Source of the DNA: an uncultured Prevotella sp.
GTDB taxonomy: Bacteria > Bacteroidota > Bacteroidia > Bacteroidales > Bacteroidaceae
Reading direction: 5' to 3'
Assembly: GCA_902798285.1 (NCBI GenBank)
Contig: CADBVZ010000010.1
Location: 1-64,000 of the forward strand
Length of the DNA stretch: 64,000 nt
How positions within the stretch are numbered: the stretch's first letter is position 1; the number at the start of each line of letters is the position of its first letter. The notes beneath the pieces are model-generated. The model was not told where the DNA came from. It saw nothing but the letters and a program-made list of their open reading frames with translations, and ran no database searches. Position numbers and translations under genes: made by a program. Below are positions 56,688 to 64,000 of the stretch, one piece after another.

Positions 56688-58540
56688 GCGATATCATCCG
56701 TCTTCTCCCTGACAGTGTTGCCAACCAGATAGCCGCTGGTGAGGTCATTCAACGTCCAGCTTCAGTTATCAAGGAACTGGTGGAGAATGCCGTTGATGCC
56801 GGTGCTAAGACTATCCATGTGTTGGTGATTGATGCCGGCCGTACCTCTATTCAGGTGATCGATGATGGTAAAGGCATGTCGGAAACCGATGCCCGATTGT
56901 CGTTCGAGCGTCATGCTACATCGAAGATTGCGAGTGCTGCCGATCTCTTTGCCCTACGAACCATGGGCTTCCGAGGTGAGGCTTTGGCCTCTATCGCTGC
57001 TGTGGCCCAGGTAGAGCTGTTGACGCGTCGTGAAGAGGATGAGATAGGTACGCGTCTGATGATAGCAGGCTCGAAGGTGTCGGCTCAGGAGCCCGCCTCC
57101 TGTCCTGTGGGCAGTAACTTCAAGGTGAGCAACCTGTTCTTTAATGTGCCTGCCCGTCGTAAGTTCCTTAAGACCAATGCCACCGAGCTCTCCAATATCA
57201 TGACGGCTTTCGAGCGTATCGTCTTGGTGTATCCCGATATCCACTTTACGCTCCACCATAATGGCGTTGAGATGCTCAATCTGCGTGCGGCCAGTCTGCG
57301 CCAGCGTATTGCCGACGTCTTTGGTAAACAGTATAATCAGGATCTCCTGCCTGTCGAAGTGCATACTGCTATGGCTACTGTTACCGGTTTTGTGGGTAAA
57401 CCTGAGGCTGCCCGTAAGAAGGGTGGGGTAGACTATTTCTTTGTCAATGGTCGATATATGAAGCATCCTTATTTCCATAAGGCTGTCATCACCGCTTACG
57501 ATCGTCTGATTCCTGAGGGTATGCAAGTGCCTTATTTCCTCTACTTCGATGTCGAGCCTTCCCAGATCGATGTGAACATCCATCCTACGAAGACTGAGAT
57601 CAAGTTTGAGAACGAGCAGGCCATCTGGCAGATCCTTTCAGCCTCTGTCCGCGATGCTATCGGTAAGTTCTGTGAGGTGCCTTCCATCGACTTTGATACC
57701 CAGGGTAGTCCTGAGATACCTCTTTTTGATCCCGCTTGTGAGAATATTGCCGCTCCGAAGGTAAACTATAACCCTGACTATAACCCCTTCAAGAGTAGTG
57801 GTAAATCCTCAGGCTCCTCTTGGACCCCTCGTCAGGACGATACTCCCACCGAAGGCTGGGAAACCCTCTATGACGGCCTCATGCCCAGTAAAGTGGATGC
57901 AGCTACCCCTTCACAGCCCAGCGAAGCGCAGACAGAAGACTTTTCATTTTTCCATGTTCAATCTTCAATGGTCGACGAGCAGCGTTCGCCCGACCACTAC
58001 CAATACAAAGGAAAGTATCTCATGACCGCCGTCAAGTCCGGTCTGATGATTATCGACCAGTATCGTGCCGATGTTCGTATTCGCTATGAGCGATATATGA
58101 ACCAACTTCAGAATCATACAGCCAGCACGCAGAAGGTACTCTTCCCCGAGACGGTCCAGTTCTCTCCCTCTGAGGCTGTCACCATGCAGCAGCTCCTGCC
58201 CGACTTGTCGGCCATTGGTTTCGATCTTAGCGATCTGGGTGGCAATACCTATGCCGTTAATGGTGTCCCTGCCGGCACCGAAGGTCTTGATCCTGTCGCC
58301 CTCATCCAACAGATGGTCGCCGATGAGTCTATCAACTCTCAACTCTCGACTGTCAACTCACGAGTTGCTCTCCGACTTGCGCAAAGTGCCGCCATTCCTT
58401 ATGGTCAGGTACTCAGCAATGATGAGATGGAAAACATTATCAACGAACTTTTCTCCTGTTCCAACGTCAACTATACCCCTGACGGCAAAGCCATCCTTTG
58501 CATCCTTCCTCAAGGTGATATTGAACAACTTTTAGGTTGA
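56684..58540 (+). CDS. mutL: DNA mismatch repair protein MutL
   Basis: A 618-aa mismatch-repair ATPase. The N-terminal GHKL domain is intact: [11 protein letters not shown] (Glu34, Asn35), DDGKGM, RHATSKI and GFRGEAL. The C-terminal domain contains [17 protein letters not shown] where the endonuclease motif DQHA(x)2E would lie (Asp458), and [11 protein letters not shown] where a metal-binding CPHG-type motif would lie, so the latent endonuclease looks inactive. The ATG at 56684 overlaps the ostA stop. Confidence 0.94.
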   Translation: MSDIIRLLPDSVANQIAAGEVIQRPASVIKELVENAVDAGAKTIHVLVIDAGRTSIQVIDDGKGMSETDARLSFERHATSKIASAADLFALRTMGFRGEALASIAAVAQVELLTRREEDEIGTRLMIAGSKVSAQEPASCPVGSNFKVSNLFFNVPARRKFLKTNATELSNIMTAFERIVLVYPDIHFTLHHNGVEMLNLRAASLRQRIADVFGKQYNQDLLPVEVHTAMATVTGFVGKPEAARKKGGVDYFFVNGRYMKHPYFHKAVITAYDRLIPEGMQVPYFLYFDVEPSQIDVNIHPTKTEIKFENEQAIWQILSASVRDAIGKFCEVPSIDFDTQGSPEIPLFDPACENIAAPKVNYNPDYNPFKSSGKSSGSSWTPRQDDTPTEGWETLYDGLMPSKVDAATPSQPSEAQTEDFSFFHVQSSMVDEQRSPDHYQYKGKYLMTAVKSGLMIIDQYRADVRIRYERYMNQLQNHTASTQKVLFPETVQFSPSEAVTMQQLLPDLSAIGFDLSDLGGNTYAVNGVPAGTEGLDPVALIQQMVADESINSQLSTVNSRVALRLAQSAAIPYGQVLSNDEMENIINELFSCSNVNYTPDGKAILCILPQGDIEQLLG

Positions 58541-58608
58541 TTTAGTTAAAAGAGGTTAACAAATTACACTTTCTTTTCGAATTGTTCTTTCTTTTCAATA
58601 AAACGTCG

Positions 58609-58616
58609 TACCTTTG
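58609..58616 (+). promoter_or_regulatory. -7 box for tRNA-Val
   Basis: TACCTTTG lies 19 bases before the tRNA 5' end. Confidence 0.6.
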
Positions 58617-58634
58617 CACCCGCTTACAAAGCAA

Positions 58635-58709
58635 GGGCGTTTAGCTCAGCTGGTTTAGAGCATCTGCCTTACAAGCAGAGGGTCGGCGGTTCGAATCCGT
58701 CAACGCCCA
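58635..58709 (+). tRNA. tRNA-Val (UAC anticodon)
   Basis: Acceptor stem GGGCGTT/AACGCCC, D-arm AGCTCAGCTGGTTTAGAGC, anticodon loop CTTACAA (anticodon TAC) and T-arm with GTTCGAATCC. No 3' CCA is encoded. It has a promoter upstream and a terminator downstream. Confidence 0.95.
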
Positions 58710-58716
58710 CTAAACA

Positions 58717-58752
58717 AAAGTGCTTCACCAATCAAGGTGAGGCATTTTTTTG
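58717..58752. terminator. Terminator after tRNA-Val and the AraC gene
   Basis: The stem TGCTTCACC / GGTGAGGCA (one T-G pair) with loop AATCAA is followed by TTTTTTT on the plus strand and by TTTTG on the minus strand. Confidence 0.8.
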
Positions 58753-58765
58753 TTTCTAATTCCAA

Positions 58766-59656
58766 CTATTGATTCTGATATTTCTTGCGGTATTCCAAGG
58801 GGGGCATGCCGAGATGGTCCTTGACGTACTTGCCGAAGAACGAGGCATTGGGGAAGTTCAGGTCGTTGGCGATCTCCTGCATGGTCATGTCGGTATAGCG
58901 GAGGCGGTGCTCGATGGCCTTGAGGGTGTAGAGCACGATCATGTCGCTGGGACGGCGGTTCAATGCCTCCTTCAGGATGACCGACAGGTATTTTGGGGTA
59001 ATGTTGAGTTCACGGGCAAAGTCTTCTACCTTGCGCTTACGACCGTCGCTCTTCTCTACCATTTCAATGAAGCGGTCGGCGATGGAGTGGCTGCGCATGG
59101 TGCTGTCGCCCGTATAGGCCTCTTCCTTATTCTCTTTCTCACGACGCATGATGGAGAGCATCTCGAGCATCATGGCACCAACGAGCGAACGCACGATGTC
59201 GTGATGGAGCAGGGGCGTGTCGTCTCTCATTCTGCGGCAGAGCAGACTGAAATAGTCGTCGAGCAGGGTGACGTCGCTGTCGTTGAGATGTACCTTGGGC
59301 TCTTTGTGGAGATAATCCAGGTCGGCCAGACTGACCTGACCGTACATATTGATGTTCCAGAGCTCGCTGCGGGAGAACCAGATTTGTCGGCAGTTGAAAT
59401 CGGACGATGCCATGAAATGGTCGGCAATGCTGTGGGCCATATATAGAAATAGGTCGTTCTTGCCGAGTTGGATGGAGCGGCCGTCGTAATCAAACTGGGC
59501 ATTACCCCTGATACAGATGACAATAAGGCCATGATTTTCGAGGGTGAGTTTGCCTGGTGGCAAAGCCCCGAAATTTTCCATAATGACAAGATCGTCGCTA
59601 TCCTTCAGTCTGAGGCAGTCGATTCCCGTTCGAGGAACAAGTGATAATATATCCAT
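58766..59656 (-). CDS. AraC family transcriptional regulator
   Basis: A 296-aa regulator. The N-terminal ~170 residues resemble a cupin-like sensing domain (FDYDGRSIQLGKNDLFLY). The C-terminal AraC DNA-binding domain has two helix-turn-helix motifs (FARELNITPKYLSVILKEAL and MTMQEIANDLNFPNASFFG). The ATG at 59656 is preferred; an in-frame ATG at 59686 lies within the promoter box. It is divergent from the patatin/TolC/HlyD genes, which it probably controls. Confidence 0.9.
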   Translation of the reverse strand: MDILSLVPRTGIDCLRLKDSDDLVIMENFGALPPGKLTLENHGLIVICIRGNAQFDYDGRSIQLGKNDLFLYMAHSIADHFMASSDFNCRQIWFSRSELWNINMYGQVSLADLDYLHKEPKVHLNDSDVTLLDDYFSLLCRRMRDDTPLLHHDIVRSLVGAMMLEMLSIMRREKENKEEAYTGDSTMRSHSIADRFIEMVEKSDGRKRKVEDFARELNITPKYLSVILKEALNRRPSDMIVLYTLKAIEHRLRYTDMTMQEIANDLNFPNASFFGKYVKDHLGMPPLEYRKKYQNQ

Positions 59657-59683
59657 GATGTTCGAATTTGATTTTTCTGGGGG

Positions 59684-59691
59684 CAAAGTTC
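59684..59691 (-). promoter_or_regulatory. -7 box for araC-type gene
   Basis: The minus strand reads GAACTTTG, a one-base departure from TAnnTTTG, 28 bases before the ATG. The weak box fits a regulated promoter. Confidence 0.45.
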
Positions 59692-59731
59692 GGAAAAAAT
59701 AATGATAATTGGGTGTTCAATATTTGCAAAA

Positions 59732-59802
59732 GAATGTTCGAATGGTTATATTTATATCAATTTGGGAGAATTTAATTATATTTTAGGAAAATACGAACAT
59801 TC
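59732..59802. promoter_or_regulatory. Candidate AraC-type operator (inverted repeat)
   Basis: GAATGTTCG (59732-59740) and CGAACATTC (59794-59802) are exact complements separated by 53 bases. The right half-site falls where the -33 element of the patatin promoter should be. A partial copy (GTGTTC) lies at 59713-59718. Confidence 0.6.
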
Positions 59803-59821
59803 CAAAATGGATATTTCTGTT

Positions 59822-59829
59822 TACTTTTG
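59822..59829 (+). promoter_or_regulatory. -7 box for the patatin/TolC/HlyD genes
   Basis: TACTTTTG lies 22 bases before the ATG at 59851. There is no -33 TTG; the operator half-site occupies that position, which suggests activator dependence. Confidence 0.6.
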
Positions 59830-59850
59830 CACCATCAACGAAATGCAAAG

Positions 59851-62088
59851 ATGAAAAAACTGATGTTATTGGCCGTTGCTGTGCTGATGAGCAATGTGGT
59901 GTATGCCCAGCAGGACAGCACGGCTTTAGAAGAAGTAGCAGGACAGCCCCGCCCCAGAGCCAAGGTGGGCGTGGTATTGAGTGGCGGTGGTGCGAAAGGC
60001 ATGGCCCATATCGGTGTGCTGAAGGTGCTGGAGAAGGCTGGCATCCCCATCGACATTGTGACAGGTACCTCGATGGGTAGCATCATCGGCGGTTTGTACG
60101 CCATAGGCTATAATGCCCATTCGCTCGACTCGATGGTGCGCGTGCAGAACTGGGGTTACGTGATTACCGACAAGGAGGATCTGCGCAACCAGAGTCTTCT
60201 TGACCGTAAGAAGCAATATACCTACGTGGTGAGCACGGGACTGGCCAAGCGCGACAAGAGCGGTGGCGGTATCATCAAGGGTAAGAACCTGGCAGAACTC
60301 TTCCAACACCTCTGCACGGGTTATACCGACTCGCTCGACTTTTCGAAAGACTTACGCATACCCTTTGCCTGTGTGGCAACGAACATCATCGATAACAGCG
60401 AGGTGGACTTCCACAGTGGACGTCTGCCCCAGGCCATGCGTGCCTCGATGGCGATACCGGCTGCCTTCGCGCCTGTAAGACTGGGCGACATGGTGCTGGT
60501 GGATGGCGGACTGAAGAATAACTATCCCGTTGACATAGCCCGCGAGATGGGGGCTGATATTATAATAGGTGTTACTGTGCAGGGTCCGGCGAAGGAGGCC
60601 GACGACATGGGTGGTACGATGAGCATCATCAGTCAGATAGTAGATGTGAACTGTAAGAACAAGGTGGAGGAGAACCTGGCCATCACCGACATACATGTGG
60701 GTGTGAATACCAAGGGCTACAATGCTGCCAGCTTTACGCTCGAGGCCATCGACACCCTGATTCGCCGAGGTGAGGAGGAGGCCATGCGCCACTGGGACGA
60801 GATCATCGCCCTGAAGCAGCGCATCGGCATCGACGACTCGTTCCGTCCCGTGATTTACCACCCTCTGCGCCCGAAGGTGATGACGGAGAAACAGCATGTG
60901 GTAGCCTATACCTTCGAGAATATGACACCACAGGATGAAAAGTTCCTGCGCCAGAAATTCCATTTGCAGAAGAATGACAGTATCGATGCTAACCTGGAGC
61001 AGCAGCTCACTACCTCGATGCGTGTAGACCTGTTCTACCAGACAGCCGAGTGCCATCTGGAGCCTGTGGGTAATGATGTACGCGTGGTACTGCAAGCAGG
61101 CAACCGTAAGTCGTTACAACTGCATGGCGGTGTGCATTACGATACAGAGGAGTATGCCGCCGTACAGGTGGGGCTCGACATCCCCCTGAAGTCCGCCGTA
61201 CCGATGGATGTTGATCTGATAGTACGTCTGGGCAAGCGACTGGTGGCTGGTGGCGATCTGACCATCCATCCGAGGAGTTTCACCCGTCCTAAACTGAGTT
61301 ATTACTTCTATCGCAATGATGTTGATGTTTACATGGATGGCGATCGCGACTATAACATCCGCTACAACCAGTTCCAGGCAGAACTGACACCCGTGAACTT
61401 CAACATGAGGCATTTCAACCTGCAGTTGGGCGTGCGCTGGGACTATATGCACTATCGCAACAAGCTGGAGTCGGACCAGTCGAAGGACGTGGAGCTGGAG
61501 AATGAACATTTCTTTAGTTACCGGGCCCGTATGAACTACAACAGCGAGGATAACTGGTATTTCCCCACACGCGGTGCCAGATTCAAGGCTGAGTATGCCT
61601 ACCTGACCGACAATTTTGCCCAACTGGACGGCGAGGCTGGCATGAGCGACGTGAGCGCCCAGTGGCGTATGTCGTTCACGCTGGGCGGCAGGTTTACCAT
61701 CCAGCCCATGATTTACGGACGCATGCTCTTCGGTAGTGTGGTGCCGGCCGTATTCGGCAACACCATCGGTGGCGACAGGTTCGGACGCTATGTGGAACAG
61801 CAGATGCCCTTCGCCGGTATCGGCAACATGGAGTATGTGGAGAAGCAGTTCGTGGCCCTGCAACTGCAGGCCCAGCAGCGCATAGGCCGCAACAACTACG
61901 TGCTGTTGAGACTGGCAGGAGCCCAAAAGTCGAACGAGCTGAAGGAACTCTTCGACCATCGCACCATGCTGGGTGCGCAGTTGGCCTATTACAACAATAC
62001 CATCATTGGTCCCGTAGGAGCCACGATAGGCTATAGCAACAAGACCAAGGAGGCCTATTTCTACCTGAACATAGGATATGTATTCTAA
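59851..62088 (+). CDS. Patatin-like phospholipase with outer-membrane barrel
   Basis: A 745-aa exported protein with signal peptide MKKLMLLAVAVLMSNVVYAQ. The patatin domain (~36-300) has the oxyanion GGGAKG (45-50), nucleophile Ser74 in GTSMG and catalytic Asp218 in DGG. The C-terminal half (~320-745) is beta-rich and ends AYFYLNIGYVF, like a surface-antigen/Omp85-type barrel. This is the PlpD-like arrangement of type V autotransporters, found in Bacteroidota. It starts the run with the TolC-like gene, 15 bases later. Confidence 0.87.
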   Translation: MKKLMLLAVAVLMSNVVYAQQDSTALEEVAGQPRPRAKVGVVLSGGGAKGMAHIGVLKVLEKAGIPIDIVTGTSMGSIIGGLYAIGYNAHSLDSMVRVQNWGYVITDKEDLRNQSLLDRKKQYTYVVSTGLAKRDKSGGGIIKGKNLAELFQHLCTGYTDSLDFSKDLRIPFACVATNIIDNSEVDFHSGRLPQAMRASMAIPAAFAPVRLGDMVLVDGGLKNNYPVDIAREMGADIIIGVTVQGPAKEADDMGGTMSIISQIVDVNCKNKVEENLAITDIHVGVNTKGYNAASFTLEAIDTLIRRGEEEAMRHWDEIIALKQRIGIDDSFRPVIYHPLRPKVMTEKQHVVAYTFENMTPQDEKFLRQKFHLQKNDSIDANLEQQLTTSMRVDLFYQTAECHLEPVGNDVRVVLQAGNRKSLQLHGGVHYDTEEYAAVQVGLDIPLKSAVPMDVDLIVRLGKRLVAGGDLTIHPRSFTRPKLSYYFYRNDVDVYMDGDRDYNIRYNQFQAELTPVNFNMRHFNLQLGVRWDYMHYRNKLESDQSKDVELENEHFFSYRARMNYNSEDNWYFPTRGARFKAEYAYLTDNFAQLDGEAGMSDVSAQWRMSFTLGGRFTIQPMIYGRMLFGSVVPAVFGNTIGGDRFGRYVEQQMPFAGIGNMEYVEKQFVALQLQAQQRIGRNNYVLLRLAGAQKSNELKELFDHRTMLGAQLAYYNNTIIGPVGATIGYSNKTKEAYFYLNIGYVF

Positions 62089-62103
62089 AATAATCAATGA
62101 ACA

Positions 62104-63591
62104 ATGAGAAAGAAGAGAACACGTAAAACAGTGATGGCACGGGCGGTGACACTCGGGCTACTCTTGCTGTTGCCGTTGGCCTCGGAGGCTCAACGACTGC
62201 TGACGCTCGACAGTTGCCGGGCGATGGCACTGCGCAACAACAAGCAGATGAGTGTGGCGAAAACCAAGCAGGATGTGGCGGCCAACATGCAGAAGTCGGC
62301 CCGCACCAAGTACCTGCCCCATGTGAGTGCTGTGGGCGGCTACGTATGGACGAGCAAGGAGATCTCGATTCTCAGTGACGACGCCAAGGACGCCCTGAGT
62401 AATCTGGGGACGACTGCCGGGGCTGACCTGAAGGAAGGTCTGAGTCAGATTGCTGCCACTCTACCTGCCGATGCCCAGATGAGGATAGGTCAGGAGGTGT
62501 CGCAGTTTTCCGGTATGCTCGACGCCACTGGTCAGGGACTGGTAAACGCCCTGCGTACCGACACGAGAAACATGTTTGCCGGTGCCGTGATGGTGACACA
62601 ACCCGTATTCATGGGTGGTGCCATTGTGGCTGCCAACAAGATGGCCGACATCGAGGTGGGCATGGCTGCCAACGCTCTGGAAGCCAAGCGCCAGAGCACC
62701 CTGTTCACCATCGACCAGTGTTACTGGCAGGTGGTATCGCTCTGTCATAAGAAACGACTGGCTGAGAGCTACGTGGAACTGGTGAAGAAACTGAAGGGCG
62801 ACGTGCAGCGACTGATAGAAGAGGGCGTGGCCACCAAGGGCGACGGACTGAGCATCAGCGTGAGAGTGAACGAGGCCGAGATGGCACTCAGGAAGGTGAA
62901 CGACGGACTGGTGCTCTCGAAGATGCTGCTTTGTCAGCATATAGGACTGCCCGTGAGCGAGCAGATAACACTGGCCGACGAGAATACGGAGAGCATCGTG
63001 CTGGAAGAGCAGACGGCTATGGCCGACGTGCAGTTGGCTGAGCAGAACCGTCCGGAGCTGAAGGTGCTGCAGAGCAGTGTAGACCTGACTCGTCAGACCA
63101 CCAACCTGCTGAAGGCTGGTAATCTGCCGCAGGTGCTGTTGACGGGTGGCTATGCCGCTACGAATCCCAATACTTTCAACGGTTTCGAGAAGAAATTTGC
63201 CGGTTTCTGGAACCTGGGCGTCATGGTACGTATTCCCATCTGGAACTGGGGCGACGTGAAGTATAAGGTGCGTGCGTCAAAAGGTGCTACCACCATTGCC
63301 AACCTGGAACTGCAGGAGGCTCGCGACCTGATAGAGCTACAGGTGAACCAGAACGCCTTCAAGGTGGAAGAGGCCAACAAACGACTGGAGATGGCGAAGG
63401 CCGACATAGCCAATGCCGACGAAAACCTGCGTATGGCCAACATCGGCTACAGGGAGGGTTTCGTGAACACCACTACCGTGATGGAGGCACATACGGCCTG
63501 GCTGCAGGCTCAGTCGTCGAAGATCGATGCCGAGATTGACGTGAAGATGTCGCAGGTAGAGCTGCAGAAGGCGTTGGGAACGCTGGAGTAA
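62104..63591 (+). CDS. TolC family outer-membrane efflux protein
   Basis: A 495-aa exported protein with signal-like N-terminus (VTLGLLLLLPLASEAQ). Two repeats of the long helical TolC type are visible (TLDSCRAMALRNNKQMSVAKT near the start; ANIGYREGFVNTTTVMEAHT near the end). It should form the outer-membrane channel for the adjacent HlyD-like adaptor. It is 15 bases after the patatin gene. Confidence 0.88.
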   Translation: MRKKRTRKTVMARAVTLGLLLLLPLASEAQRLLTLDSCRAMALRNNKQMSVAKTKQDVAANMQKSARTKYLPHVSAVGGYVWTSKEISILSDDAKDALSNLGTTAGADLKEGLSQIAATLPADAQMRIGQEVSQFSGMLDATGQGLVNALRTDTRNMFAGAVMVTQPVFMGGAIVAANKMADIEVGMAANALEAKRQSTLFTIDQCYWQVVSLCHKKRLAESYVELVKKLKGDVQRLIEEGVATKGDGLSISVRVNEAEMALRKVNDGLVLSKMLLCQHIGLPVSEQITLADENTESIVLEEQTAMADVQLAEQNRPELKVLQSSVDLTRQTTNLLKAGNLPQVLLTGGYAATNPNTFNGFEKKFAGFWNLGVMVRIPIWNWGDVKYKVRASKGATTIANLELQEARDLIELQVNQNAFKVEEANKRLEMAKADIANADENLRMANIGYREGFVNTTTVMEAHTAWLQAQSSKIDAEIDVKMSQVELQKALGTLE

Positions 63592-63630
63592 TTAAGAATT
63601 AAGAGTTAAGAATTAAGAGAAATAGATATT

Positions 63631-64000
63631 ATGGACAAAGCTAAAGAACAACATAACAATATTCTGCTGGCCGTGGGTGGTTTCTCAGCAGTAGTAGTCA
63701 TTGTGGCACTCATCGGTTTCCTTGCCCTGGGCCGTGATCCCGAAGTGATTCAGGGTGAAATGGAGGTGGAGGAGTACCGTGTGTCGAGTAAGGTGCCCGG
63801 ACGTATCCTGGAACTCCGTGTAAAGGAGGGCGACATGGTGAAGGCTGGCGATACGCTCGCCATTATCGAGGCCCCGGATGTGCAGGCTAAGATGACGCAG
63901 GCCCAGAATGCTGCCGAGGCTGCCGCCGCCTTGGAGCAGATGGCAAAGAACGGCGCCCGCAAGGAGCTGATACAGTCGGCCTTCCAACTGCTGCAACAGG
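63631..64000 (+). CDS. HlyD-like membrane fusion protein (partial)
   Basis: The first 123 residues of an efflux adaptor, cut by the window edge. A membrane helix (~11-32, LLAVGGFSAVVVIVALIGFLA) is followed by the biotinyl-lipoyl-like fold VSSKVPGRILELRVKEGDMVKAGDTLAI and the start of a helical hairpin. Together with the TolC-like gene it makes two-thirds of an efflux or type I secretion assembly; the inner-membrane pump would be expected beyond the window. The 39-base spacer before it is a TTAAGAATTAAGA repeat tract. Confidence 0.87.
   Translation, partial: MDKAKEQHNNILLAVGGFSAVVVIVALIGFLALGRDPEVIQGEMEVEEYRVSSKVPGRILELRVKEGDMVKAGDTLAIIEAPDVQAKMTQAQNAAEAAAALEQMAKNGARKELIQSAFQLLQQ

Overview
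The window reads as a chromosomal segment from a Bacteroidota bacterium of the order Bacteroidales, most likely Prevotella or a close relative. The evidence is the gene set and order (DUF177-rpmF-fabH-era-der; parA-parB-DUF5683-lytic transglycosylase-rsh; tig-clpP-clpX-recQ; guaB-PPIase-surA-ostA-mutL), the many TAnnTTTG promoter boxes typical of this phylum, the near absence of Shine-Dalgarno sequences, and secreted proteins ending in a 'YDLQGR...AGIYI..GKK' tail. No complete mobile element, prophage or CRISPR array is visible.

Layout. The 3' end of a 5S rRNA gene and its terminator open the window, followed by a converging sensor histidine kinase (106-1293). Positions 1428-6915 hold a tight plus-strand operon for lipid and translation housekeeping (DUF177, L32, FabH, Era, Der), then a small lipoprotein and an outer-membrane protein. 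From 6982 to 16100 the minus strand carries surface proteins (a secreted C-terminal-tail protein, an OmpA porin, a coiled-coil lipoprotein), tRNA-Leu(UAG), an S41 protease, a DUF3316-like barrel and a ParC-type topoisomerase subunit. alaS and a small MerR regulator follow on the plus strand. A minus-strand block (19296-26756) holds a pectinesterase and the chromosome-segregation, cell-wall and stringent-response cluster. surE, lpxB, a DUF5020 channel-like protein and a UraA-type permease follow on the plus strand.

Positions 30818-37767 encode two very large repetitive secreted proteins. The 690-base gap beyond them (37768-38459) is non-coding and unusually structured: two tandem hairpin units of about 60 bases, then a dense array of perfect short palindromes. 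Next comes a four-gene minus-strand operon (38460-42261) that looks like a complete partner-switching module without its sigma factor: a TPR-membrane-PP2C phosphatase, an RsbW-like kinase, a STAS antagonist and a membrane GHKL ATPase with no histidine at all. An MlaE/MlaF-like lipid transporter pair lies upstream. lptB starts the rightward protein-quality-control and envelope stretch: trigger factor, ClpP, ClpX, RecQ, GuaB, two periplasmic PpiC/SurA isomerases, an OstA-like protein and MutL, then tRNA-Val(UAC).

The right end holds an AraC regulator divergent from a patatin/outer-membrane-barrel protein, a TolC-like channel and the start of a HlyD-like adaptor. A 9-base inverted repeat in the divergent promoter region is a candidate operator.

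The observations most worth a second look are the palindrome array with the adjacent hairpin units, and the partner-switching operon with its histidine-free GHKL protein. Family assignments rest on motifs read by eye; no database search or folding calculation was run.
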